This document shows positions 7,742 to 15,038 of a DNA stretch of 64,000 bases, piece after piece; the first letter of the stretch is position 1, and each line of letters starts with the position of its first letter. The notes under the pieces are model-generated. The model was not told where the DNA came from, did no database searches, and saw only the letters and a program-made list of their open reading frames with translations. This DNA comes from Mogibacterium sp. (GTDB taxonomy: Bacteria; Bacillota; Clostridia; Peptostreptococcales; Anaerovoracaceae), in the NCBI GenBank assembly GCA_017403955.1, contig JAFRDH010000016.1, positions 62,001 to 126,000 of the forward strand, written 5' to 3'. The translations under genes were made by a program, and so were the position numbers.

Positions 7742-8110
7742 TTAGTCTCTGAGCGCACTGATCCGTTGGATCGACTCAAGTCGGAGCAGTTTATCTTTAG
7801 TTCCTTTCTTGCTGTTTATCCGTACGAGAACCCACTCATCATCAACATCCAGAACTGTATTGGAACCGTATCTGGTATTACCGTAGTTGATGATGTCCAT
7901 ATCCTCGTGGTCTTCCTTGAGATCGATATTTACTTTCTGCCCTACATAAGATTTGATGGCCTGCAGCAATGCATATCGGTCTTCCTGGTAGGAAGTGCCA
8001 TTGACTTTAGTGAGCTCCCTCTCGAGATTTTCGATCCTTTTCTTTAATGACGATATCTGGAAATAAGAGATGAACCCGAATATCGCAAAAACAAAAGCTA
8101 CATATTGCAT
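7742..8110 (-). CDS. Uncharacterised membrane-anchored coiled-coil protein
   Basis: 122 residues: an N-terminal hydrophobic segment (about 3-20, VAFVFAIFGFISYFQI), a short Lys/Glu coiled coil (about 22-38), then a compact domain (about 50-122) with NVDLKEDHEDMDIINYG-like acidic and beta-rich sequence ending in LRLESIQRISAL. The ending resembles the DLYDV...LIPISSVRSMEV ending of the XRE protein encoded just upstream (3-base gap), and both may share an LSm/SH3-like barrel that ends in a residue block of the type 'I-P-h-x-S-I/V-x-x-h'. This suggests duplication or a matched pair; it is an observation from the two sequences only. The function is unknown. Confidence 0.72.
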   Translation of the reverse strand: MQYVAFVFAIFGFISYFQISSLKKRIENLERELTKVNGTSYQEDRYALLQAIKSYVGQKVNIDLKEDHEDMDIINYGNTRYGSNTVLDVDDEWVLVRINSKKGTKDKLLRLESIQRISALRD

Positions 8111-8113
8111 TTG

Positions 8114-8560
8114 CTAGCCCTCCTTCACTTCCATGGAACGGACGGACGATATCGGGATCAGTTTCTCGATCGTACCTTTTTTTGTATATGCTTCTATCTT
8201 CATCCAGCTGCCTTCAAAGTCCAATATCCGGCAGTCTACATCATACAGATCGACATCCGCCTCACCATCGAAGAACGACAGCCTGACCATTTTCCCTGCT
8301 GCCTCTCTTAAAAGCCTGCTGACGCCCTTGCCTGCAACTGTATTTTCCTCGGTAACATCATCCCTCAACAGAAAATCGCAGCTCACGCCAAGCAATGCAG
8401 CGATATCACTTATTTTATCGATGTCAGGCATCACACTTCCTGATTCCCATCGGCTGACAGTCTGCCTGGTAACGGAAAGCTTTTCTGCGAACTCTATCTG
8501 AGTCATTCCGATATCTTTTCTCTTCTTTGCTATCTTATTTCCCAGTTCGTTCATGACCAA
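8114..8560 (-). CDS. XRE-family HTH transcriptional regulator
   Basis: 148 residues. The N-terminal 65 residues are a classical Cro/C1-type helix-turn-helix (IGMTQIEFAEKLSVTRQTVSRWESGSVMPDI, written here in two parts: IGMTQIEFAEKLSV and TRQTVSRWESGS). The C-terminal half (about 75-148) is a small beta-rich domain ending ISSVRSMEVKEG, similar in layout to the end of the next gene's product. The longest start is a TTG; an ATG two codons later (8554) is also compatible with the AAAGGAA ribosome site. It is the first gene of a two-gene unit with the 122-residue membrane protein. Autoregulation is likely for this family but no operator is evident. Confidence 0.85.
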   Translation of the reverse strand: MVMNELGNKIAKKRKDIGMTQIEFAEKLSVTRQTVSRWESGSVMPDIDKISDIAALLGVSCDFLLRDDVTEENTVAGKGVSRLLREAAGKMVRLSFFDGEADVDLYDVDCRILDFEGSWMKIEAYTKKGTIEKLIPISSVRSMEVKEG

Positions 8561-8677
8561 AAGTGTTCCTTTCTTGATTTTTACACCTTGATTCTACAGA
8601 CAGTTCCATAACGCATTCAAGAAATTTACGTGTGCAAAATGTAACATACCGGTTTGCATTTTATCATATTCCAAAAA

Positions 8678-8705
8678 ATGTCTTGTTCATTATAGAGCAA
8701 GACAT
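8678..8705 (-). terminator. Intrinsic terminator of the 3D-domain gene
   Basis: ATGTCTTGTTC pairs with GAGCAAGACAT (11 pairs including one G-T) around a six-base loop. On the minus strand it is followed by TTTTTT, and it lies about 40 bases past the stop codon. Confidence 0.8.
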
Positions 8706-8745
8706 CTTTTCAAGCTATAGGTGATTAAGATAGTAACCGAAAAGA

Positions 8746-9273
8746 TCACCAGGTAACGGCGATATCGATCTGAGTCGGATTTTTCTTTGCAAAACCGCCG
8801 GTATCACATACTATCGCATCACCAAGTGAAGTCTCTACTATGCTCCCTCTCGGTCTGAGATTAAGATTAGCAGCAACCATGATATAGTCTCCGAGCATTT
8901 TGCATCCATCATCTCTTACCCAGTATTCGTCAGTATTCCCCATGCTTCGCATAATACTTACGACGCCTGACATATTAAGATTATAGTAGGTCTCTTTGCC
9001 TGAAGGACCGTAGTTGACGCCTCTCCCCGGAGACAGGACCGGCCCCTTCCATCTGTTGAGTTCTTCGATATAAGCATCATAAGCAACTTTGCCATCAGCA
9101 ACAGGATCTTCAGCATCCATAACACTGACAGAAAGGCATTCGGTGATCGCATCGGTCGTCCGCGCGATTCTGTGTTCTTCAGAAATGGTGAAAATCGTAT
9201 CGATGCAATACAAAACAGATAAAAACTCCGCCGCTATTAGTATAATAAGAAGATTTTTCTTTAAATCACTCAT
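8746..9273 (-). CDS. 3D-domain (double-psi beta-barrel) exported protein
   Basis: 175 residues from the chosen start (MSDLKKNLL). A hydrophobic N-terminal segment (about 7-25) acts as signal anchor; the C-terminal 80 residues resemble the 3D domain of Firmicutes cell-wall proteins, with DYIMVAANLNLRPRGSIVET, then GDAIVCDTGGF and a terminal IDIAVTW carrying the characteristic Asp residues. 3D domains are found in Rpf/MltA-like lytic enzymes and in small YabE/YuiC proteins; the substrate here is unknown but peptidoglycan is likely. A TATAAT (9298-9303) just upstream favours this start over a GTG at 9360. No good ribosome site is seen. The domain call is moderately secure. Confidence 0.7.
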   Translation of the reverse strand: MSDLKKNLLIILIAAEFLSVLYCIDTIFTISEEHRIARTTDAITECLSVSVMDAEDPVADGKVAYDAYIEELNRWKGPVLSPGRGVNYGPSGKETYYNLNMSGVVSIMRSMGNTDEYWVRDDGCKMLGDYIMVAANLNLRPRGSIVETSLGDAIVCDTGGFAKKNPTQIDIAVTW

Positions 9274-9355
9274 GATTTTACTGTATATAACGATAATATT
9301 ATATCTGTAATATCGGTTGTTGATAAAAGTATACACCATTCCGAGGCAAAAAATA

Positions 9356-9392
9356 AACACAGAAAGTGCTGAAAAACAGCGGTTTCTGTGTT
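9356..9392. terminator. Strong hairpin terminator after the PfkB gene
   Basis: AACACAGAAA (9356-9365) pairs perfectly with TTTCTGTGTT (9383-9392), and an inner GCTG/CAGC closes a five-A loop. On the minus strand it is about 30 bases past the sugar-kinase stop and is followed by a T-rich tract. Confidence 0.75.
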
Positions 9393-9422
9393 GTTTTCAT
9401 GATTTTTACGGATATCGGAACG

Positions 9423-10379
9423 TTATTTGCGGATATCGGAAGGGTTAGCCTCAAGAAATTCGATCACCTGCTCTCTCCTTCTGAGAGCAGCTCCGGCTCC
9501 GATCTTTGTAGTGCAGATCGCACCGCAGGCATTCGCAAACCTGAATGCACTTTCATGCTTGCTGCCTCTTAATATCTCAGAAATGAATCCTGCGATAAAG
9601 TTATCTCCGGCTCCTGTTGCATCTACAACATCCATCCGGTATGCAGGGATCATAAACGATTCTTCGTTGTTTCTGAAATAGCATCCCTTGCTTCCCAGCT
9701 TGATGATCACATTCTTTACACCATGTCCAAGGAAGACTTCAGCGGCAGCTTCCGGGTCTTCGTGACCTGTATAGTAGAATGCCTCGTCCTCATTTGGCGT
9801 GATATAGTCTATCATACTGAGAGAATCCGATATCTCGTCAAGTGTCAGTTTGCGGAAATTAGGCAGCTTGGTATCTGCAAATACCAGAACATTTTGTTCC
9901 TTTGCTGCCAGCAATACCTGCCTGATCACGTCGGGATCATTGAATGGCGCTCTGAAAAGCGATCCCAGTATCACAGCCCTGCTGTCAGTGAAAGCAGAGC
10001 AATACTGTTCCGGATGGAAATTATACTTATGAGACATATTGGTTATCGACTTGCGATTACCATCCTCAGTGACGAATATTGTAGTTATCGGGGTCGGGTG
10101 TTCGGCAGATCTTATGATCAGACTTGTGTCTACGCCGTTCGATGCCAGTTCATCACATATAATGTCACCTGCAGGATCAGTTCCGAGCGAGCAAAGGATA
10201 CCTGTCCTGAGACCAAGCTTTGCAGCAGCTCTTGCCTCATTGACAGCATCTCCTCCGACGTTAAGAGAACCTGACTCCGCCCTGTATCCTCTGACAGAAA
10301 CAGGTTCCGGATCAAATCCCCGTATTATTGAATCCATTATGGCCATTCCGATGCAGACCAAATCAAATTTACTGTCCAT
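9423..10379 (-). CDS. PfkB-family carbohydrate/nucleoside kinase
   Basis: 318 residues from the chosen ATG. The ribokinase fold signatures are both present: an N-terminal GGDAVNEARAAAKLG and a C-terminal DATGAGDNFIAGF with the catalytic Asp and anion-hole glycines. Family members phosphorylate sugars, nucleosides or sugar acids with ATP; the substrate cannot be read from the sequence. The start used here is one base after the stop of the DUF1097 gene, so the two are translationally coupled; the longer frame would overlap that gene. It ends an accessory cluster (LVIVD, EthD-like, flavodoxin genes) and could phosphorylate an alcohol or sugar released there, which is an inference from position. 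Confidence 0.85.
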   Translation of the reverse strand: MDSKFDLVCIGMAIMDSIIRGFDPEPVSVRGYRAESGSLNVGGDAVNEARAAAKLGLRTGILCSLGTDPAGDIICDELASNGVDTSLIIRSAEHPTPITTIFVTEDGNRKSITNMSHKYNFHPEQYCSAFTDSRAVILGSLFRAPFNDPDVIRQVLLAAKEQNVLVFADTKLPNFRKLTLDEISDSLSMIDYITPNEDEAFYYTGHEDPEAAAEVFLGHGVKNVIIKLGSKGCYFRNNEESFMIPAYRMDVVDATGAGDNFIAGFISEILRGSKHESAFRFANACGAICTTKIGAGAALRRREQVIEFLEANPSDIRK

Positions 10380-10380
10380 A

Positions 10381-10872
10381 TTATTTCTTACCGTTCCAGA
10401 TTCTGTGGATTTTGTCAAGCAATGCTCCTACATAGTATACACCAACAAGCATAGCAACTGCTATCTGAACTGTAAGACTGAGAAGCGGTGTCGTTTTATC
10501 CAGATTCATTGTCAGCATTCCAATAGCCCAGCCTGCAAGCCATGAAGGCATATGAATGAAATTCGGGGCCTTAGACGAGAAAATCACTACAAGGAATCCG
10601 AGTACCGCAAGAGTCAGAAACAGCGTGAGATCAGCGTTAAACGGCGTAGAAGCCATGATAATTGTCGCTGTATATGACCAGAGATCTCCAAGAAGATAAC
10701 CGAGCGCGATTTTGTGTGCGTCTTTGAAATTGTTGCCGTTAGTTGCGTAAATACCTGCAGCGATAAGTGCTATCGGTCCTACGGTGTTGCCCAGGTACGG
10801 ACTTGCTACAGCCCATATTGGCGGAAGAATGGCGATAAGTGCAGCCAGTGTGAGTATTTCTTTTCTGTTCAT
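10381..10872 (-). CDS. DUF1097-family membrane protein
   Basis: 163 residues, nearly all hydrophobic, with about five TM helices. The overall pattern (short start, LGNTVGPIALIAAGIYA, then MPSWLAGWAIGM and a basic end) matches DUF1097/YcdZ-type small membrane proteins, which often accompany catabolic or transport genes. Function in the family is unknown; small-molecule permeation is plausible. It is coupled to the PfkB gene downstream and is separated from the LVIVD gene upstream by a hairpin at 10891-10912. There is no strong ribosome site. The family call is tentative; the coding call is firm. Confidence 0.72.
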   Translation of the reverse strand: MNRKEILTLAALIAILPPIWAVASPYLGNTVGPIALIAAGIYATNGNNFKDAHKIALGYLLGDLWSYTATIIMASTPFNADLTLFLTLAVLGFLVVIFSSKAPNFIHMPSWLAGWAIGMLTMNLDKTTPLLSLTVQIAVAMLVGVYYVGALLDKIHRIWNGKK

Positions 10873-10890
10873 GTGATTCTTAAAAAGTTT

Positions 10891-10912
10891 GCGGCAGCCC
10901 GTGGACTGCCGC
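10891..10912 (-). terminator. Hairpin between the LVIVD and DUF1097 genes
   Basis: GCGGCAG (10891-10897) pairs with CTGCCGC (10906-10912), with two more C-G pairs inside. On the minus strand it is 8 bases past the LVIVD stop codon and is followed by AAACTTTTT, so it may terminate or attenuate transcription into DUF1097. Confidence 0.65.
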
Positions 10913-10919
10913 TTTTGTA

Positions 10920-12311
10920 TTAATCTTCGTATGTTTTTCTGAGGATATAGAATCCGTCACTGTTAGCGTCAATGATGATGTATCCTCTGTCGTCAACTAC
11001 AACGTCTTCCGTGCATGCCGGTGTAGGTCCCGGGAACGGGAAGAACTTGTGTACAGGATTCGGAGGAATGAAGTAAGCCTTCTCCTTGATGTAGAAAGGA
11101 TCGGAAACATCATATACTCTGAGTCCTGCGTGGAAGTAGCAGTCATATACTACATCGGTTCTCTGCTCGAGCCATGGCTTTCCATCCATTGGTTCATGGA
11201 GGTTATGAGGTCCGAACGGTCCGCCCTTTGAACCTTCTGCAAGGCAGTAGGTGTTGAAGTTAGGAGCCGGGAATCCTTCAGGTACCTCCGGGTACGGGAA
11301 CTGAGCAATGAGTACCGGATGTGTAGGATCGCTTACATCAACCATGTGGATATTATTCATAGCCTGTGCCTGATGAACCATACCGTCTTTGATGAATCCG
11401 AATCTCTCACCTTCGTTCATGACTACGCAGAGGTCTCTGCCCTTCAGAGGAAGAGCTGTGTGAGTCCTTGCTCCGGCAAGTCTTGATGAGAATGCCGGCA
11501 TGAACTTGAGCTGTCCGAGTGCCTTAGGTCTTGTGAAATCAGAAACATCGAGGATGTAGAGTCCGTCTCCGCCATATCCGAGATAAGCTTTGCCGTCCAG
11601 TACGAACGGAGGACCGTGCATCCAGCCTTTATCCATGAAGTCAGGATTATGAGGTGCCGAGTGATCTACCTCGCGTCCCGGAACTCCGTAGATATACTGA
11701 TGAGGTGCCCACCAGCGGCCGACTTCAGTAATGTTCTTAGGATCAGAAATGTCTACGATTCTGTAGATCATGCCTTCATGCTCATCAGCCTCTGCTGACA
11801 GATGAACATAAGGACCTCCGTTATACATGAATCTGTGAACGCCCATCGAATACGGAACTCCGCAGTCCCAATATCCGAGATAATCAGGATTCTCCGGATC
11901 ATTCTTGAGGTCATAGACCATGATTCCCTGGAGGCTCTTCATTTTAGCGCGGTCGCCTACGAGTACTCCCGGGCCGCTTCCTGATGTGAGCGCGAATACA
12001 AGCTTGTCATCAGCTATCTGAACTTTAGGGATCGAAGTAGTAGGATACTCCTCAATGTCGAACGGGCGCCACTTCTTGATAAATACAGGATTCGTCGGGT
12101 CGGTAACATCACTGATCATGATGCCTACTCCCTCAGGACCTGCTGCGAAAGCGGCTCCGTAAAGCAGATATCTGCCTGACTCGGTCTTATAAAGAGCCAT
12201 CTGGAACATGCCGGCTTTGCTGTCAAGATCACAGAAGCCGAGCACTTCGAGGTTCTTTATATAGCCGTCGTTGCCCTCGCCTTTTGAGTAGAAATATTTG
12301 CCTTTGCCCAT
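10920..12311 (-). CDS. LVIVD-repeat beta-propeller protein
   Basis: 463 residues, no signal peptide. At least five LVIVD-type blades are visible: GIMVYDLKNDPENPDYLG, YRIVDISDPKNITEVG, LYILDVSDFTRPKALG, IHMVDVSDPTHPVLIA and LRVYDVSDPFYIKEKA. Each has the V/I-D-V-S-D-P core of the family, which folds into a propeller. His-rich segments (for example DHSAPHN, FGPHNLHEPMD) between blades could bind metal. LVIVD proteins are uncharacterised; the fold is reminiscent of selenium-binding protein/methanethiol oxidase, but no catalytic Cys can be assigned. It starts 14 bases after the EthD-like gene with an AAGGAG site, so they are cotranscribed. Cytosolic location is inferred from the missing signal. 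Confidence 0.85.
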   Translation of the reverse strand: MGKGKYFYSKGEGNDGYIKNLEVLGFCDLDSKAGMFQMALYKTESGRYLLYGAAFAAGPEGVGIMISDVTDPTNPVFIKKWRPFDIEEYPTTSIPKVQIADDKLVFALTSGSGPGVLVGDRAKMKSLQGIMVYDLKNDPENPDYLGYWDCGVPYSMGVHRFMYNGGPYVHLSAEADEHEGMIYRIVDISDPKNITEVGRWWAPHQYIYGVPGREVDHSAPHNPDFMDKGWMHGPPFVLDGKAYLGYGGDGLYILDVSDFTRPKALGQLKFMPAFSSRLAGARTHTALPLKGRDLCVVMNEGERFGFIKDGMVHQAQAMNNIHMVDVSDPTHPVLIAQFPYPEVPEGFPAPNFNTYCLAEGSKGGPFGPHNLHEPMDGKPWLEQRTDVVYDCYFHAGLRVYDVSDPFYIKEKAYFIPPNPVHKFFPFPGPTPACTEDVVVDDRGYIIIDANSDGFYILRKTYED

Positions 12312-12325
12312 TTTGGTCTCCTTAG

Positions 12326-13201
12326 TTATCTCATCGTGATATATCCACGATACTGTGTGAGATTATCTGATCTTGCATAATCTGAGAGGAAAATGCCGCT
12401 GATTCCGTAAGACTTCTTGAGGTATGGGAAGTCCTCTGTCTCAGCCCATGCCGGCTTAGCGCACTTCTCAGCTGCTGCAGCTGCTGCTTCGCACCAAGCT
12501 GTCTGGCATTCGAACCACATTTCTACGATGCGGTCGAAATCGCAGTTGTTGACTTCCTTCTTGATTTTGCTTGAAACGCAGCGTGTGCATCCATCATGTG
12601 AAGTCCATGCAGGGATGAACTCTTCCTTGAGCCACTTGTCACCTTCTTCAGCGCTTACGCCTTCAGGATACTTGACCATGAACATCCATCTGTAGTTAGG
12701 TCCGTCTTCTACTGTGCGGCCTTCGCCCTTGAAGTCTTCTTCCCACCATACAGGAACGAATGCGAAGATGAACGGAACTGTTCCGAGGGACTCATCACCC
12801 TTTGTTGATCTTGCGTCATCGCCTTCAATATTGACTTCAGCAGACTTGTCGATTCCATGAGAATGTCCCATGTCAGGGATGTTATTCTGCCATACAAGAA
12901 CGTCTGTAGGGAAATACTCAGTGAGGATCTTGTGGTGATCCTTTGCAAATCCGATATCATTAGGATTTGCGAGCCAGTAGTGCTCTGTCATCTGCATTCT
13001 TACTGTTCCGAATCTTGCTCCGCCCGGAGGTGTAGGAAGTGCAGGATAGAAAGCGTACTTGCTTACATATGGTCCGAACTGTGAGATGCTGTCAGGAACA
13101 TGATATCTGTACAGCCAGTTCTCGAGTTTGATTCTGTAGTCCTCATGAGCAAGGTCTACCAGAATGATACTTCTTACAGGATAAAAATCAGGTCTGTTCA
13201 T
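12326..13201 (-). CDS. EthD-like tandem alpha/beta-barrel protein of unknown function
   Basis: 291 residues, cytosolic. Two halves look like repeated ferredoxin-like (dimeric alpha/beta barrel, EthD type) units: the first with RSIILVDLAHEDYRIKLENW and GTVRMQMTEHYW; the second with NYRWMFMVKYPEGVSAEEG and DRIVEMWFECQTAW. Between them is a His-rich stretch (MGHSHGID). Such barrels serve as enzymes for polyketide-like, heme or small aromatic substrates; no specific family is recognised. Four Cys residues lie in the second half (CTRC near 209, then C near 221 and C near 232), possibly structural. A good AAAGGAG site precedes the ATG, and the gene is followed closely by the LVIVD gene. Confidence 0.7.
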   Translation of the reverse strand: MNRPDFYPVRSIILVDLAHEDYRIKLENWLYRYHVPDSISQFGPYVSKYAFYPALPTPPGGARFGTVRMQMTEHYWLANPNDIGFAKDHHKILTEYFPTDVLVWQNNIPDMGHSHGIDKSAEVNIEGDDARSTKGDESLGTVPFIFAFVPVWWEEDFKGEGRTVEDGPNYRWMFMVKYPEGVSAEEGDKWLKEEFIPAWTSHDGCTRCVSSKIKKEVNNCDFDRIVEMWFECQTAWCEAAAAAAEKCAKPAWAETEDFPYLKKSYGISGIFLSDYARSDNLTQYRGYITMR

Positions 13202-13223
13202 CGAGTAATTCTCCTTTCAAGCT

Positions 13224-13243
13224 AAGGATCCGACCGGATCCTT
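13224..13243 (-). promoter_or_regulatory. Hairpin just upstream of the EthD-like gene's ribosome site
   Basis: AAGGATCC (13224-13231) pairs with GGATCCTT (13236-13243) with a four-base loop. It lies immediately before the AAAGGAG ribosome site on the minus strand. It may stabilise the 5' end or modulate translation; this is inference. Confidence 0.45.
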
Positions 13244-13258
13244 TAAATTGTATAAAAG

Positions 13259-13288
13259 CAGGCAGAGAACTGTTGTGTCCCCTGCCTG
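13259..13288 (-). terminator. Terminator after the flavodoxin-type reductase gene
   Basis: CAGGCAG (13259-13265) pairs with CTGCCTG (13282-13288). On the minus strand it lies about 20 bases past the stop and is followed by CTTTTATAC. It partly separates the reductase from the EthD-like/LVIVD pair. Confidence 0.6.
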
Positions 13289-13308
13289 TTCTTATCACTT
13301 AATAATTC

Positions 13309-14301
13309 TTATTTCTCCTTGGATGGGGATGGTGTAGGAGCGATTACGTTAGTGTAGTGCTCTTTACGTGCCTTGAACTCAGGGTCCTTGAAGAGGTTCA
13401 TGAGTCTGCCCTCATTCTCAAAGATGTCCTTTCCGTGAGCTGCTTTGCCGGAAAGCAGATCGTGGCAGTGTTCGATAGTTCCGTTTTCACCAAGTTCAGG
13501 ATCGTTTACCAGCTTCACGCCTTTGTCTGTCAATTCAAGGTGGCCTTCAAGACCGCAGAGCTCACAGACAGCATGGTTTGTACCAGGGAAAATGTAGAAA
13601 TTGTTGCCATGGCAATGTGGGCATCCGCCTTCCTCGCCCTTCCAGAGATCCAGATTCTCGGAACCCGGAATCATGACATTGTTGTCGATGATGTACTGAG
13701 CAGCTTCAACAAGGTTTCTGCCGATTTCTTTCATGCGCTCGACCTTATCGTCCTGCATGATAACATCCTTGCTCCAGGAGAAGTAGTCGTTGTTGATCAC
13801 CTTCCAACCCGGGGACAGAGACAGCATTGCATGGTCTGTCTCTACACGGCATGCCCAGTCAGAACCACCGATACCAACATATGAAGTAGCCTTCTGTCTG
13901 AAGTAACGAGGATTCAGGCCTTCTTTGCCCTGTTCTTTCAGTTTGCCATCGAGCATCATGAGCATACCTGTATCGTGTCCAGGCCCCATTCTGTCGCAGA
14001 TAATGTGGAAGAGTCCGGATCCGCCGGATTCATAGATAGGATCTACTACGAGTAAGCCGTCAGCTTCTACAATTTTCTCATAAAGAGCCTTGTAATCGTC
14101 CTTTCTTGTGCAGATCATGCCCTTGCCCATTACGAGTCCTCTTGAGCATGCTACGCAGCCTGTACATGTCTGGATGTCCCAGTCAAAAAGGTGGATGAAT
14201 TCGATTTCTGCGCCAAGCTTCTGGCACTCTTCGAGTGCTACACGGCACATAGTGTCATTGTTACCATTCTTGGTTCCCAGTGAAATTCCCAGAATCTTCA
14301 T
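13309..14301 (-). CDS. Flavodoxin-fold NAD(P)H:FMN-type reductase with zinc-ribbon extension
   Basis: 330 residues. The first 190 match the NADPH-dependent FMN reductase/iron-sulfur flavoprotein fold: MKILGISLGTKNGNNDTM phosphate loop, CTGCVACSRGLVMGKGMIC with closely spaced Cys residues (typical of the 4Fe-4S or flavin-proximal Cys cluster), and VDPIYESGGSG. The C-terminal part (about 230-270) adds a separate zinc ribbon, CPHCHGNNFYI...CELCG, not usual in the family. It probably reduces a small substrate with flavin electrons. A GGAGGG site precedes the ATG. It heads the cluster with the EthD-like and LVIVD genes downstream. The flavin-fold call is firm; the substrate is unknown. Confidence 0.83.
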   Translation of the reverse strand: MKILGISLGTKNGNNDTMCRVALEECQKLGAEIEFIHLFDWDIQTCTGCVACSRGLVMGKGMICTRKDDYKALYEKIVEADGLLVVDPIYESGGSGLFHIICDRMGPGHDTGMLMMLDGKLKEQGKEGLNPRYFRQKATSYVGIGGSDWACRVETDHAMLSLSPGWKVINNDYFSWSKDVIMQDDKVERMKEIGRNLVEAAQYIIDNNVMIPGSENLDLWKGEEGGCPHCHGNNFYIFPGTNHAVCELCGLEGHLELTDKGVKLVNDPELGENGTIEHCHDLLSGKAAHGKDIFENEGRLMNLFKDPEFKARKEHYTNVIAPTPSPSKEK

Positions 14302-14350
14302 TTTTTCCCTCCGTTAGTTATAATTTGATATCTACAGCGATTAGTTGTTA

Positions 14351-14420
14351 GTTATTTGTAACTGTTGTTACTATGTTACCATTAATTTATAATTGTTTCG
14401 AATTGTTTTTTATCGAAACA
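14351..14420 (-). promoter_or_regulatory. Repeat-rich region upstream of the flavodoxin-type gene
   Basis: GTAAC and GTTAC half-sites recur: GTAACTGTTGTTAC (14358-14371) is an inverted pair, overlapped by GTTATTTGTAAC (14351-14362) and followed by GTTAC at 14375-14379. A separate hairpin TGTTTCGA/TCGAAACA spans 14394-14420. LysR-type regulators bind T-N11-A dyads and a LysR gene lies about 1.5 kb upstream, so these may be operators. No clear -35/-10 pair could be fixed. Confidence 0.4.
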
Positions 14421-14427
14421 CTTGAAA

Positions 14428-14886
14428 TCAGTGCTGTTCAGGCTCATTGCAGATAGATCTTGAGAGCTTGTCAGCAACCGGATTCCAGAGGAATGCTACA
14501 ACATAGGAAGCGATGAAGCATGGGATGAATCCGCCAAGTACAGCCTTCCAGTATTCGCTCATAGGAGCATGAGCTGTAACAACAACACCAAAGTATGTCA
14601 TAATGAGATCAAGAACAATTGTGAAGATCAGCGCAATGACCAGATTTACGAGCAGTCCGAACTTAAGAGTGTTCGGCTGTGAGTGCTTCATTGCAAATCC
14701 AACGCCCCATTTGCCTACAGGCAGGAAATTCAGGACGAATGTTACAACATAAGCCAGGATGCAGCTTGGAACGAATGCGCCCATGTTCAGATTACCACCG
14801 AGTGCCAGTGCTACGATAGTAACAATTATTGACAGTGGCAGGTCCATGATCAGTGCATATACAGCAGTAAGTTTCTTACTCTTCAT
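14428..14886 (-). CDS. DUF2798-like four-TM membrane protein
   Basis: 152 residues from the chosen ATG, which follows a GGGAGA site; a longer TTG frame lacks one. Four hydrophobic helices form two similar pairs: LPLSIIVTIVALALGG with FVPSCILAYVVTFVLN, and VIALIFTIVLDLIMTY with FIPCFIASYVVAFLWN. The repeated (I/F)P-x-C/F-I-x-(A/S)YVV motif shows an internal duplication, the layout of DUF2798 proteins. The function is unknown; membrane permeation or assembly of a small-molecule system is possible. It sits just upstream of the reductase gene and downstream of LysR, from which it is separated by a strong terminator. Confidence 0.7.
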   Translation of the reverse strand: MKSKKLTAVYALIMDLPLSIIVTIVALALGGNLNMGAFVPSCILAYVVTFVLNFLPVGKWGVGFAMKHSQPNTLKFGLLVNLVIALIFTIVLDLIMTYFGVVVTAHAPMSEYWKAVLGGFIPCFIASYVVAFLWNPVADKLSRSICNEPEQH

Positions 14887-14956
14887 AATACTTGTTCTCC
14901 CTTCACAAACAATCAATGAATTCTTTTGGTCTCTTCTATAAAATCGTTAAAAAACA

Positions 14957-14996
14957 AACAGTTGACCTGTGTATAGTCTAACTCAGATCAACTGTT
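14957..14996 (-). terminator. Strong intrinsic terminator of the LysR gene
   Basis: AACAGTTGA pairs with TCAACTGTT, extended by CTG/CAG with one G-T pair (about 13 pairs in all). On the minus strand it lies 40 bases past the LysR stop and is followed by TTTGTTTTTTT. It isolates the metabolic cluster from the alaS-ruvX-LysR transcript. Confidence 0.85.
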
Positions 14997-15038
14997 ATGT
15001 ATAATTGTTATTCACGATATAAGTTTATAACCAAATAG

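Noticed and set aside
10920-12311. Selenium-binding protein / methanethiol oxidase assignment
   Set aside because: The LVIVD blades are clear, but the Cys and His pattern of SBP56 could not be matched, so only the propeller call is kept.
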